Below the pieces are notes generated by a model, which had not been told where the DNA came from, searched no databases, and saw nothing but the letters and a program-made list of their open reading frames with translations. Source: Hofstenia miamia (lineage: Eukaryota > Xenacoelomorpha > Acoela). Taken from it: a DNA stretch of 64,000 bases. The DNA lies in NCBI GenBank assembly GCA_004352715.1, contig SCFE01000003.1, positions 236,363-300,362 on the forward strand, read 5' to 3'. Position numbers and translations under genes: made by a program. Of the stretch, positions 11,040 to 23,521 are shown piece after piece. Numbering within the stretch: the stretch's first letter is position 1; each line of letters opens with the position of its first letter.

Positions 11040-11249
11040 TATAGTGGTAAAGGTTTTGATAAAATTTCAATAGAAATTGGTTATATTTATGTTAGAGATG
11101 CACATAATTACATTTCACTTTCAGGAATTTGTATCTTATCAAAAAATCATTATAATATGTTGCATTTAAAAAATGATGTATACTATACAATAATTAATAT
11201 CTTTGTACATTTTAGAGGTAAAGTTCTTGGATTTTGTCTACCAACTTGA
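11040..11249 (+). pseudogene. Fibre-like protein fragment, part 1 (virus-like)
   Basis: An open frame emerging from the LTR edge contains GYIYVRDAHNYISLSG. Such a beta-rich segment ending in LSG is common in C-terminal domains of phage and DNA-virus fibres. The frame ends just inside the next ORF (11234-11500), which carries the complementary LP-x-x-x-x-PP segment, so the two are probably one protein split by a frameshift. It has no upstream start of its own, because the LTR insertion has probably removed it. Identification rests on pattern only. Confidence 0.35.
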
Positions 11250-11500
11250 CTTTATTTACTTTACCAAAAGAAGCATGGCCTCCAAAAACAATAAGATTTG
11301 TAGTAGTTTGTGAAAAATCAAAAGATTTTAATGTCCAAATTAGTAAATTTGGTGAATTGTCTGTACACAATTTAGTAATAGAAGAAACATTTGTTTCCTC
11401 AAATAATATATATTTTGACACCACTGATTTGTTTTGGAATGACATTGAATTAATTAGTAGTACTGACAACAGTGGTATTTTTACAGGAATGGAATTGTGA
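11234..11500 (+). pseudogene. Fibre-like protein fragment, part 2 (virus-like)
   Basis: An 88-codon frame rich in beta-strand residues: LFTLPKEAWPPKTIRFVVV followed by VQISKFGELSV. This resembles the LPEGYRP-x-x-x-x-x-F and I-x-x-x-G-x-[VL] pattern of tail-fibre or receptor-binding C-termini of double-stranded DNA viruses. It overlaps part 1 in another frame by 16 bases. No host family fits. Origin in a Polinton-like or other DNA virus is an inference. Confidence 0.38.
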
Positions 11501-11554
11501 TTTGCAAAATTTTCAATATAAAGTAATTTGTACACAAGTATTCTTTAGAGGAAT

Positions 11555-11794
11555 ATGCCAAAGAATAAGCACAAATCGCAAAAGCATGACAATGTAATTA
11601 AATTTAATCAAGAACTTGAATATAGTTTAGAATATAATAAATTAATATTTGGACTAGCTACATCAAATGGTATAATTCAGTGTGATCTTTCACATGTGAA
11701 TGGTCTATTTTGGCTGTTTGCAAGTGATGCAGGGCCTATAAAATGGATTAGTTTGCAAAATTTGACATATTTCCTTCCTAAGACAAATTATTGA
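11555..11794 (+). CDS. Unrecognised 79-residue ORF in the virus-like cluster
   Basis: ATG at 11555 to TGA, 60 bases after the fibre-like ORF on the same strand. The product starts with a basic stretch (MPKNKHKSQKHD) and then a non-repetitive sequence including NGLFWLFASDAGPIKW. No family is recognised. Compact same-strand spacing and normal amino-acid composition argue against a chance ORF. It may be a virus-derived gene or a fragment of one. Confidence 0.3.
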   Translation: MPKNKHKSQKHDNVIKFNQELEYSLEYNKLIFGLATSNGIIQCDLSHVNGLFWLFASDAGPIKWISLQNLTYFLPKTNY

Positions 11795-11826
11795 AGATAA
11801 TTTTTTTCTAATCTTCTATATAGAAA

Positions 11827-12237
11827 ATGAGTAAAAGAGTTCAAATTGTAAATGAACCAATTATATGGAAAACAGTAAATAATACCAAGACAGGAGAAAA
11901 TAAAAAAACTTATGGAGTGCAATCAATGTGCTGTTTTAATGAAACAAGGAAATGCAAATTAACCAGTCCCAAAGAAGTTATAAAATATGTAATACATAAC
12001 TTTAAAATACAAACATTTAATTATCCTAAGTTAAATCCTGTGACTTTCAAGTCTTGTTTAGCTTACCAACTTCTTTATATGGTTAATTTTGAGAAGAACA
12101 TTTCTATAAGTGATATATTTGATAAATTCAACCAGGAAATTGGTTTGATTGGTCCAGCAGAAGGATGTTTAACAAACCTATTTGAATATTTATTTGCAAC
12201 TATTCAATGTTGTCATACACATTCAATCCTCCATTAA
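11827..12237 (+). CDS. Unrecognised 136-residue ORF in the virus-like cluster
   Basis: The longest clean ORF of this cluster, starting 32 bases after the previous stop. It is lysine- and asparagine-rich at the N-terminus and has several cysteines (SMCCFNETRKC; IQCCH), with a central FDKFNQEIGLIGPAEGCL. No domain is recognised. Its last codons (THSILH) may be the point where the original gene was broken. Neighbours suggest a fragment of an integrated DNA virus or Polinton-like element. Confidence 0.35.
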   Translation: MSKRVQIVNEPIIWKTVNNTKTGENKKTYGVQSMCCFNETRKCKLTSPKEVIKYVIHNFKIQTFNYPKLNPVTFKSCLAYQLLYMVNFEKNISISDIFDKFNQEIGLIGPAEGCLTNLFEYLFATIQCCHTHSILH

Positions 12238-15229
12238 AGTTATGGTCAATTTTACAATTAATATGGATTGGGTAATGGCTATTGTTATGCTATTAAAAAT
12301 ACTTGTAATTTCTTAAAGAAAAACCCTTTGTTAGGATATCTGAAAGATGTTATGTTTTGCTTAAGAAATAGGGTGTAATTAAAGTAGAATTTCATGTAAA
12401 AATTCTGAACAAAAAATGGTTTTGAAAATACTGGGGATATCTGTAAAAGGCAGGTTTTCTAAAAAATGCAAAAAATTGATTAAAAACATATTGGTGCACA
12501 GCTTAAAAGGGGTATAATTGAATAATTATCTATATGGGTATGGCTGCAGTTTTTTTACCACTGGCTGTAAAATCCTGAATTTCAAAAAAATCTCTTTTAT
12601 CTTATCAAAATCAATAGAAAAGTGTAAAAAGTTATAAAAAAATGATCACTTTTAGAAAACTGCATGTATACAACCAGGAGTTTTATTACTACTAACCCCA
12701 TCTTGGGTTTTTAATTGTCAATGTGTTTCAGTTGTAATCTCATCATAAGTTTAGTTGGATTGCTATTTATGTTTTAGTGTTGGACTATATTTTAGTGTAT
12801 TTAATTAGCCATATTCTGTGTCAGTTATAAATACATGACTCTCATTTATTTTTAACTGGTAAAAGCATTCTAAACAGTTAAGTAAAATTTAAATTACTTG
12901 TTTAATACAATAATCATTTTTGATTAAGACATTCTTAAAAGTTTAATAAACAACTGAACAATAATCTCTAACAAATTTAGGAGTAATTAATTTACTATTC
13001 AAATAACATAAAGAATATATAATTTGTTCCTTCTTTGAATGTAGATTAAAATTCACAATTGGGCATTCACTAGGAATGATTGCTATAACATATTAATAAT
13101 CTTGATTTACTTTGGAAACATTCATGCTATTGTTATATTCAAAGGTAAATAATAGTGCAATTAAATGATAACTACTAAGCAATTTAACCTAGACCAAAGG
13201 ATGAGTTTGTATACAACAACAATCATGAAGTGGGGAAATTGTTGAACACATTACTAATCCCAGACATTTATAGTGTTTAAGTTTGCATCTACCTCAGATA
13301 ATTCAATAATATAAAAATATGATAGAGTAATGAAGCTTGAACCTAAATTGTATAGCTAAGCACAAAGACATTACTGAGTAAAATATAACTTGTACAAAAT
13401 GTAAATAAGTAAAATACAGGTATCCAATAAATATCTACACATTGATTGTTTAACTTAGAACAAGTAAATACTAATTAAGTACACTTTTGAAAATAATTAA
13501 AGGGAAACTAATTTTTTTCCAAGCAGAAACATTTTTAGGATATAATCAACTTGATTAATATTTGTAAACTAAGAGTTTTTAATTGACTGACTGTCTGATG
13601 CTTTTCCTTACTTGATTTTTTTCAAGTGCCTATGTCACAAATTTTATCACTTCTTCTAAATTCATGAATTAGGTTATTACTTTTTAAATTTCAAATGTAA
13701 CTAACCTGTTTTGTAGTTTGGTTCTTGGCAAACATTCAAATTTTTGCTTGGACAAAACTAAGCTCAGATTTTCTTGACCAATATCAAAAAGTTTAACAGA
13801 TAAATTTCATTTGTCACAATTGATATTTATAATAAATATAATTTTGCAAATAATTATTTCTTTAATCATTTTGAGGGTGACATCACAATAATATGATTAA
13901 AACTCCAGGATCCAAACTTTTCAACTGTTTTTTGCATAAAGAATATTCTTAAATGAATCCATATATAATGTCAGCATTTGAACCTAAAATTAACTACTTA
14001 ATTAAAGATTGAAAAATTAAAATTTTTCATGATGCAAAAATATATTTTGGGAAGTTATGGCTAAAATATCAATTTTACAATAATGATAGCAAATAACTCA
14101 TCATTGAAATAATCTGAACTGTTTGTTTGTAGTGTTGACATACATGTTTGGTGAAATTTATGTCAAATATTAATGAAAGAACCAATTTCAAAGAAACAGA
14201 ATCTTCAGAGGGTATTACAGGGCTACAGTGCTTCAATTTTGAATATTGCATCATTTTTTACCAACAGCATCAAACTTGAATGCAAGGGGTGTTAGGCCCC
14301 CCCTATTTTTTGAATACTGACATTTTTTATTGTGGTGTTAGCAAGATTTTATCTGTTTTTTAAACTTAGTGATTTGGCAAATATTTTAATTTATGGTTTA
14401 ATATTTTTGTTCCTTCATGTTTGTATTTTAACTAAATCTTTAACCCCCAATGTATTTACATTTAAATTTTTTTAGCTAGCTAACATTGTAGAGCTCCCAA
14501 ATCATATAGTGTAGAAGATATTTTGCTTACTTTGTATTGAGCAAAAGAACAACTCTAATGGTTTTTGCTTTGTTGGGTCATTTGGATGATATTTACCAAA
14601 TATGTATTAAATAATAGACTATATATCTTGGTTAAATGATTTCATTTTTTACTATATTGACATATAAAATATTAGTTTGTAATTTTCTTAAAATTCTTAG
14701 TGATCTATCTTTTGCATACCATGTGCTCAATTTCTTACATGTGAATAATACACTATTAACTATCCATTTACAAGCATTTGTACATTCAGAAGGTGAGGTG
14801 ATCTCAACATGGAGTTGTGACTAATTGGGTGAGCAGAATTCATATCTACAGATAGGAAATCAAGTCTGTAGCAGTAATTCAACTACAATAACAGTGCATC
14901 ATTTGGAAAACATATTCTCATTTCCATGGCAACTACACAATACAAGGGAAAAGCAGAGAATGAAAATCCAATGCATAGCAGATATCAACAAAAATTGGTG
15001 AATAATGAGTGTGTCACTGTTTCTATACCAACTACAGTACAAGTGGATAAGGAATTCATGCATTAAAGTTACCAAAGCAATGGAAAGCAGAAAACCCATG
15101 TAATGCCTACAAGCATGTAAAAGTTGTAAACCAAATAAACTGAAACAATCTGCAACATTGATAACAGATGTACCAGTCTACAAACATGTACAACCCTAAA
15201 AATTCATATAAATTTAAAAAATTCAAAAA
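12238..15229. other. Noncoding AT-rich region
   Basis: About 3 kb of AT-rich sequence without recognisable exons, RNA genes or element ends. Short ORFs near 14636 and 14899-15307 show no domain, although the latter could include decayed downstream parts of the adjacent piggyBac copy. Confidence 0.35.
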
Positions 15230-15231
15230 AA

Positions 15232-15885
15232 GACTACTGTGCAAAACTAATATAATAATAGTGTATAAAAAAGCTTGTATATGTATAGATCCTACTAATA
15301 GCAGCAAATGTACAATCAGTTAAAAATATCATGGATTGTAGAAAATTTGTCATTAGTGTTCTTGATTTTTGTGTTGATGTATCATCAAATCTCAAATATT
15401 GCAACATTTCACAAAATCTATTACATGACATGCATTTGATAATAGAATTTGAACCAAAATCCTTTGACTATAATGAGTGAATTAGACTATGACAGCCACC
15501 ATAAATATCCCTGAGGTAAATTATGCCAACAAATGTTTCTAGTTCAACAATCTGATTTTTCAACAGTATTGATCTTTCTCTTAGCAAAATTCATGATGCC
15601 TGGTGTGATGACAAATATGTTAGAAACTTGTGTTCAACCAGGTACTAGGGAATGGTTAGTAACAACAAAATCCCAATTCATCCCATCTTTTGAAGCACAA
15701 CCATTTCTAAGGAATTAGAGTTAATATTTATATATAATATACTTAGAAGAATACCTTTCAGAACTAGATGAAGCAGTTGACTCAAGAGACATAGAATCAA
15801 CATAATGAACAAGAGGCTTATCATCTTTATCTATAGTAGTGTCTTCATCATCAGCAAGTTCATCATTAATATTGCTAAGAAATTA
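15232..15885 (-). pseudogene. piggyBac-type transposase remnant
   Basis: The minus strand reads MSCNRFCEMLQYLRFDD followed by a T-x-x-K-S-R segment (15431 down to about 15370). This is the conserved M-S-x-NRF-x-x-[IL]-x-x-Y-LRFDD block of the DDE_Tnp_1_7 domain of piggyBac/PGBD proteins. About 330 bases upstream on the same strand is an acidic stretch (NDELADDEDTTIDKDDKPL), as at piggyBac N-termini. Stops and frameshifts separate the pieces, and the DDD catalytic part beyond 15232 is not readable. The copy is inactive. Confidence 0.7.
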
Positions 15886-16300
15886 AATTGATTGTAACAA
15901 TGAAGTTCTATGTGCACATTTAAAGTTCAATAAGGTATGTAAATGAAAATTGACAATTGAAATGAAATCTTGTATGTCCCCTATCCTGATCAATTTGACA
16001 TTCAAGGGTGTTCTCAATATATTTCATAATTGGTTATTTATTCTATAATGTTTCTACAATAAGAAATTAGTGTAGAATCAGCAGTCTGCATCTAGCAGCT
16101 TGAGCAGTACAAGGTTGTGAAGAATTACCATCACTGAGAGCAGCCATATTTTAACAAAACAAATGAAGATTGGTAGTTCACCAATTTCACTGTAGAAACA
16201 TTAAATGATATCCTTTCCAAGACTGCATTTCAGCTAGCAACCAATTCACACAGCATCTCACCAAAGCCAAGTCATCAGAATCCATTCTTACAATCCAAGG

Positions 16301-16975
16301 TGCTAATTGTGTGTCTCAAGTTTAATTTCTAGCTCAATAAAACAAATTTAGCTCAGTGTTTGTTATCTCAGCTCATGTAATAAAGATATTAAATAATGTG
16401 TAATTACCATGTATTCATGTATGCCAATGGCATAATATATCTTCATTGTGTGATAGTATGTGCATGTTTGATCAATAGATTTAGTAGTTCTTTTATTCCC
16501 TATGCTTATACATAGCTTAAAGCAACCACAATAAAGGCTCACATCTGTCAAGGAGCAAGTATTGCCCCAGGCACAGAGGAGTTCTCCTACATTATTGCTG
16601 GATCTTACAAGTTTATCATCATATTAACAATACCAGATCTAAAAAGGTTAGTAAGGTAATACAGAAAAATCAAGCAAACATTATCCAGTGAGAACGAAAT
16701 TTCTTTGACATTTGATAACAGTAAGTTCCCTATTTATTACAGAAAAAGGTAAATATTTACTGTTTTACAAAAATTCACTTGTTTCCCTCACAAATTAAAT
16801 GAGCAATTACACATAATCTCCGAATTGAGGGGACAGTTTCTAAATTTGAAACTTAAGTTTGAAAGACTACAAATTAATAAAATCACTAAATCAAAGAAAG
16901 TAAATAGCACCAAATTAATTGGAGAGTGCCAATAATTGCAAAATAAAATAAATAAGGGCCCTGAGTGACTCTACA
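16301..16975 (-). mobile_element. LTR of Gypsy family copy B with leader remnant
   Basis: Same family and orientation as the LTR at 10365-11038, one base different in length. On the minus strand it starts TGTAGAGTCACTCAGGGCCC and ends with TTAGCA. The AATAAA (complement of TTTATT near 16493) is conserved. Leader homology to copy A continues to about 16100, including a possible gag start, and then stops near the piggyBac remnant. The rest of this element is lost. Confidence 0.68.
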
Positions 16976-18590
16976 TTAGCACTGAGTAAATAAATAATTG
17001 TCACAGCAGCTGGCTTTGGAAAAATAAATATTTATCATGCCAAATTAATTTTTTAATTAAAATGTTTGTCATGGATATTCTAGTGTTAAGAAATTTGGAA
17101 ATCATTAGCCATGAACACATCTATTGGTAAATGTGCACAAGTGTACTGTTGAAAATTTATACTAAGGCTGAAGTACATGAAAAGATTCAATATTTTTTGT
17201 TTAAAAAGATATAAATACACTTCATTTCTAACATTCAGATAATTCTATGGTTTAGAGCACATGAAAGGAACACCAAACTTTAACTGTTTTCTAAAATGTA
17301 TAGATATGCTTTTCAAACCAGTTGAGTCAGATGTATTGATAACAAAGGCATTAGGGTTGAGAAAATAAAAAAAGTCTTGCCATAGTGGGACCATGATCTC
17401 AATAGGAGACACTCTCTATCCTGTGATGAACTGGTGAGCTAGGGGCACTAAAAAATTTTTTCTTTGCCCACTCTCTCATAAAAAAAATTTGAACTTCAAG
17501 CCCCCCTGATTTTTAATGGGTTTGATGCCACTGTTTCATACTATTTTATATGCTACTGCATAAATTCAAATAGATAAACTTACATATTTCCCCAATTTTT
17601 TAAACAGCACACTTCCTGCTAATATTGTTGATCTATATATAGTATGAATATTTTATAAAAGCCATGCTAGACCAAGGTAAATTATAGTCACATTTAAATC
17701 TCATTGGGTTGTTAGAATGATCTTGGCAAATCTACACTTTCTAAAATAATTCAAGGAAAAAACCTTCATCTTAAGAAATATAGATAAGAAATGCAACTTG
17801 AAAATGCATTGCTAAAAAATAATGGAATACAGAGTTCTTCATTATGAATTTACAATTTAAAGCTTTTCCTAAAATTGCCTTCAACTAGAAATTGTATCAA
17901 ATTGAAAATGAATGATCTGTTATCATGTTTCAAAAAAAGAAAGCCAATTCATGCATTCTATGATAAATCCCTGGGTATAGAAGGGTGCCATGTGGTCTGT
18001 CCAGAGATGCACTGCTTTTGAGAAAAGGTGGGGTGCACAAATTTAGCTTTTTCACAATTTCCAAGCCCTACCTTAATCACAGAGTAAAGATTTGAAAATA
18101 ATTTGAAAGAACATGAGGCCAAAAATGCACTCAGTCATAAGCCAGCATTTGCTTTAACATATTGTTTAAAATAGCAAATAATCAAATTTGCTATTAAAAG
18201 CAGGCTTTGGAATGTTTAGCTAAGTATACAAAGAATGTGCAGTCATTAAAAATGCAATACTTCACATTTTTATATCTTTGATTTTGTAATTTAGGTTACA
18301 ATGTTCATAATAAATCAGCTTGTTAAGGTATTCACAGAAATAGGATTGTGGAATGCACAAAAATAGTTGACTAGGAGAATTGAATTCATTTTAGAAATTT
18401 TGTGGAATGATAGTTGTGCCAGGAGAACAATCAGGTAACCATGGAATACACTTTTAATATAAAACCCAACCACAACGAATTTTGGCTTCATTTGATACCA
18501 TTGAACCAAACCTAAACCTAAAAAATAAAAATTCATGAAGATTGTGTGGCATAAAAACATTCAATTCTTCAATTTCTTTATTATAGTGCA
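16976..18590. other. Noncoding region
   Basis: AT-rich sequence with no recognisable gene. The short ORF at 18315-18560 has no domain. Confidence 0.35.
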
Positions 18591-18594
18591 ATTT

Positions 18595-19025
18595 CAATAT
18601 TAATCTTACATATTTATTTCAATTTATAATTTGATGAACTGACAATGGTGATATATTTTTAGTTTTAAATTTCTGCTAAATATTCCAGTAAAATTAGAGT
18701 AGCAAAAGACTGAATTTGTACCTGTCAGATATTTGTCTATATTTTTCTATGGTATGATTTTGTTTATGATTACCAGTTTTATTTTCTATAAATATGTGCA
18801 ATTTGTTCATTTTGTTTCTCTTCAATTTATTCTCAGTAAATTCTTCTTTACTTTTTATCTTGACTTTGGATTTTTAAAAGTATGTGTTTCTAAATTTGTG
18901 TAGTTAAACAGCACCCAGATGAGGGACCACTTTGCTAGCATGCTCCCTTCACCTTAGGTTAGGTATATGGTTTGGGTTTTTGTTGTGTGCTTTCCATCTA
19001 TAAATAAAGGTAACCTTTTTTGCTA
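18595..19025 (+). repeat. Diverged direct repeat, copy 1 (lacks solo LTR)
   Basis: Shares with 19080-19700 an ordered series of segments: TTATTTCAATT, TTTCTGCTAA, TATTTGT, TTATTCTCAG, GTTAAA-AGCACCCA and CTTAGGTTAGG-TAT. Copy 1 has no counterpart of 19280-19469, so it shows the site before the LTR insertion. Confidence 0.7.
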
Positions 19026-19079
19026 GTGTGAAATAGAGTTTCATCAATATTGCATTCTTTTTTTTTCATTTATTTATAT

Positions 19080-19700
19080 ATATTATTATTTTACATTTAT
19101 TTCAATTGTAATTTTGACATAGTGACAACAGTGCTATGTATTTTAGTTTGAATTTCTGCTAATTTAACAATGTGGTAAAATTCTAGCAAATGATTGATTT
19201 GTAGCTATCAGCTATTTGTTAATATTATCACACAGTATGTTTTGTTTACATTTACTGGTTTTCATTTGTATAAATATCTTGTAGCATCAGCTGGTAGTTG
19301 TTATTATTTATTGGCCAGACCTTGTGCTTTTCTTGTTGGTGACTGGTTGTTGTAATATTTGTACATATTGTAAATAGCAGTGTATATAAAGAACAAATTG
19401 TTTGTAAATAGAGAATAGTTTGAACTGCATTCTCTTATTGTTCACTAGAATCACCCCTGTGATTCTACAATCTGTGAATTGTTCATTTATTTTCTTATCA
19501 CTTTATTCTCAGAAATTTTGTTTTTACTTTGTATTTTTGACTTATCTTTTATTTAAACATTATGTGTTCTATAGTTAAAGAGCACCCATATGCAGTATGA
19601 CTTGGCTGGTTAGTTTTCCTTTAACTTAGGTTAGGTGTATGGCTAGGGCTATTGCACTGTGTGTCATTCATTATTAATCATTATTAATGCTTTCACCTAA
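19080..19700 (+). repeat. Diverged direct repeat, copy 2 (carries solo LTR)
   Basis: Second copy of the segment at 18595-19025, about 490 bases downstream and interrupted by the solo LTR. Divergence by many small changes makes this an old duplication, not an assembly error. Confidence 0.7.
19280..19469 (+). mobile_element. Solo LTR, 190 bases, with 4-base target duplication
   Basis: Starts TGTAGCATCAGCTGG and ends GTGATTCTACA, giving TGTAG...CTACA ends. ATCT flanks it on both sides (19276-19279 and 19470-19473). Inside, TATATAAAG at about 19383 gives a promoter-like TATA box in the right place for an LTR. The related repeat copy at 18595-19025 lacks exactly this segment. Together these support LTR-LTR recombination or a very short LTR element. 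Confidence 0.8.
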
Positions 19701-19989
19701 GTTGTATGAGATGATAAATGCACTTAGTTTAGGTTATTTTTAAAAAGCACTTAGGTTCACTACTTGCACCCAAGAGTTAGGCCTTCTTTATCCTTCATCA
19801 ATTAGGGCTTCAGTCTTATTCAAATCTTCTTAAAGGTTTTCTGTATTGGTCTGAGTGTGGCCACTTTTCCTCAACAAAATATCCTGTGTACTTTTAACTT
19901 TTATTAGGATAGGGTATTGTAGCAGGAAGAGTTAGTTAGTAATTTGTAGCACTGGTAAATCCATGCTTTGACTCAAAACAATACAGATT

Positions 19990-20970
19990 GAAAATTGTAG
20001 AGATTTTGATCAGATCCAAAAGGAAAACCATTTACTTAGGACAGAAATATTAAATTTAAACTCAGAAAAAGATGTGTTAATAGTAAATTGCAATGAGATA
20101 TCTTTGTACAGTACCAAACACTTGAAAATAAGAATGGAAATCTTCAAAAACAAATTGATACAGCAACTCAAGAATGGTTTAAATTACTCCAGTCAAACAT
20201 GAATTTAATTAAACAAGTTGAAGAATGCAATGTACAGAACATTCAAGTTCATAGCCATAGATGACTTAGTGCATCACTCTCTGCTACTTCTTTTTTGCCA
20301 GAACTGAAGATAGTACTTCTAAAACAGAGAAGGACTATCCCTCTGAGTATTCTGCTCAATACCAAGTGGATGAACAAACAACATATATTTATGAAATGCC
20401 AGTCACTAATAAAGCAATAAAAAGTATTTGTGGTCCAGTGGATTATAGACTGCACAAATTCAAGCAGCTATTTACAGACTCAGGTGTATCCTTCAGTAGC
20501 TTTAAGGAAGAATCATCAAAGTTCAAAGATCTTAAATTATCTCTAGCAAGAAAATGAAATAATTTTTCTTGAGGGTGCCAGTGCAAAATAACTGTGGCCC
20601 AAGTTGAAGGCAAGAGACTAAACCATTTAGGAAAGTTGAATGAGAATGGAGGCCCTTTACCAATATTTCTGAGATTGATGTTTTTATGAAATGCAAGAAG
20701 AATACAGTACAGAAGCAAAATAGAATGAAGATGGAGATTCAATTCGTGAGAGAATCATCAAAGTATTTTCTGAAAATGGATCTGCTATTCTGAATTCAAG
20801 CTGCCCTACCTAATAAGAAGGAAGGAATAAAACTGCAGAGGAGTTTAGTGTAGCCCTGGAGGCTATTTTGGTGAAAAGAGGAGGTCCTGACACAACTGTA
20901 TCCATTGAGCAATTGAGTGCATCCCAGAAGAAAGTTGTTGATGCTCAAGAACTCAATATTTTAGACTAAC
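19990..20970 (+). pseudogene. Unrecognised degraded coding sequence (coiled-coil/gag-like)
   Basis: Several frames in the same strand follow one another with stops and shifts: a heptad-like stretch (QKENHLLRTEILNLNSEKD; QKQIDTATQEWFKLLQSNMN), a middle part (IKSICGPVDYRLHKFKQLF) and a late part (TAEEFSVALEAILVKRGGPD). An AATAAA lies near 21025. Codon-like continuity in changing frames suggests a decayed gene or retrotransposon gag. No family is recognised. Confidence 0.4.
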
Positions 20971-20989
20971 ATTGGTTGATATAACTTGT

Positions 20990-23520
20990 CCTAATCATAA
21001 GACTATAAGTGTGTTATGATGAAATAAATTCTTAGGTTTTATGCACATCTTTTAGTAAGAAATACCTTATAGTGTAAATTTTTTAATCAGATATGTAATA
21101 TTGACTAGAAGCCAAGGAAGATATATACCTTAAATTAGATTCTGATCTAGTATTTCAATGTGGCTTGAGAGGGTTCCCTTTTAAAGTAGGAGCATGTACT
21201 ATACATTTTTAAATTTGTTTTTTAGCCATAATAAAGTGTGCATGGTTTCTCATTCATTTTCAAATTTTTTTGAAAAACCTATTATTACCCAACCCTATCA
21301 ATCAATATGTTTCTATTTTACTTAGTTTATTTTCAGTTATATTCTCAAGACAACTTATGAGCATTTTCTTTTCAACTAATCATTATTTTAGCTTATTTAA
21401 TTATTTTACTCATCATTTGTAAAATGATCATTATTGAAGGCATCAATTGTGTCTATGGCAGGTGCTTTAGAAGCAGTCAAATTTTCTGAATCTAATCAGT
21501 TTATCATAACAGCTTGAATATGTTTAAGAATATGAATTCTCTTACTTTGCCATATGAAAAATAAGGAATTTATGATTATAACAAGCCTTGATCATATACT
21601 TAATATCTTTGCATATGTTACTACATGGGTGTTAGATAAATATGTATTACAAATTCACATTCAAATATTTCATACAATAGTATAATTTGAAAATGGGACG
21701 TTTGTGCCAAAATTCTGAAGTTTATGGAACTTGAAAGTGAATTATATCATTTGTGATTCAATTTTTCGTTTAATGGTTAGAATAATTCAATTACAATACT
21801 CATGTGTACATTTTCCATTTAAATATTTGAGTTTGTACGTAATGATACTTTTGATTGATGTCGGCTTTTAAAGTTAATGTATATATTTGCAAGACTATTA
21901 TTCATTTTTTGGGTTATTTCCTTAATTATTTATGTAGTTCGTATTTATTCCCAATAGAAAACTTGAACTTCTCCAAGTTGTTATATTTTAATGCGGTGGT
22001 GCGGATGTAAAAAATCGCTCATGTTCAAAATATTCAATTTTCTAGTTTGAATGGCATTAGAAAAATATAGATTGTCAATTATGCAAATCTATTCTTCTTA
22101 CAGCAACTTACGTTTGAATGTAATATTGTGAGAAGACATTTGTTTAAGGATATCTGACTTTTCAAAGTAACATAGGAAGCGGCACTGGACAATGCAATAA
22201 TCTGAAGTCTGAAATATCAAGAAACGTTGAATTGCTTGTTACGCAAATAAATTTAACAACCTCAAATGTGGCTGGAATGTACATTTTTTAGATTGGTGTT
22301 ATAATTGAAATGCATGTTTTTCTGCGATTTAATTGAATGTTTCGATTCCTATTGGCCATGTACTCATTCAGTGGCAACGTCTTACTCCCTATTCTTCTAT
22401 AGGACATGTTTATTCTTCACTGCTTGTTCTTGTGTGTTCATGATCAGTACTTCTATTTTTTAGGCCTGCCTTATTTTTTGCTTTTCTCTCAAGAGTTTTG
22501 TGTATTCCTGCAGTGTTCTCCATGCATTGTATTCTGCCTCCCGTCTTTTTAATTTTATTAATTAGCTTTTTTCTCATTGTTCGAAAATTACTAAGTGCAA
22601 ACTTCATGTCACCATTTTGGTTGAATCCTTTTTTTCTTCTATTTAATTTTTGCTCTTTCAATTTAACTTTCTCAATTTACTATATTATATCAAATTATTC
22701 TTTAATTCCAAAAACCGTCGATTATAATTTCACCAATGGAACTAGTTCTATTTATCAGTGTAAGAAAAATATATCATCATGTCGTAATTTTTAGTAAACA
22801 CTGGGCTAATTTATAGATGTATAATGCTGAAAAAGACTTCTAGGACGTAGTAATTTTGTTTTGAAAAGTGATAGGCATGATAATGCAAAATAATTTTTCC
22901 GAAAAATCAAATCAGAATTAGTGTGACGCACTTTTATTATTGATTTAAAGTCCTAAAGTAAATCTTCGATGCGAATTCCAATATCAATAAGATGAGAATT
23001 ATGGTGTCGGTATGCTCACAACAAGGAACAATTTGAGAACCCTCTCTATTGGAAATGCGAAGATTGTCATGCTTATTGAAGTAGTCTGTCTGCTTCATTG
23101 ATTTATGAGTAATTGTGTCAAATCTTATTCTCCGCCTTCGATACTTTTCAAGTTCAAAACCAAATCATCGATTAAGAATTATCAATAATGTTAATTTATA
23201 ACGACGTAGTTGCTTCTGTCAATATTAAGAGAAATAGAAACGATAGCTTGCGTATATTTGGTAAGGCATTGCAACTCTACTTTTTAATTCACTGCTCGCG
23301 GAATTTTGATTTTTCGTCATATTATTTATATGTTATTTTTAAAATTGGCGTTAATCCTTTCCAAAAACTACAAATCGAACTAATTGATTATTTTTCGTAA
23401 TGCTACCAAGTATCAGAAGTTTTTATTTTTGAATTCACACGAGAATTTGTGTTCCTAACTTATTTTCATTAGAGATTAAAGGAAAATGCAATTGTTTTTC
23501 CAAAACTGAAATGGTTAATT
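20990..23520. other. Noncoding region
   Basis: No supported gene. A minus-strand ORF at 22410-22661 encodes a lysine-rich 83-residue sequence without a recognisable domain, and is kept only as a possibility. Confidence 0.35.
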
Positions 23521-23521
23521 C

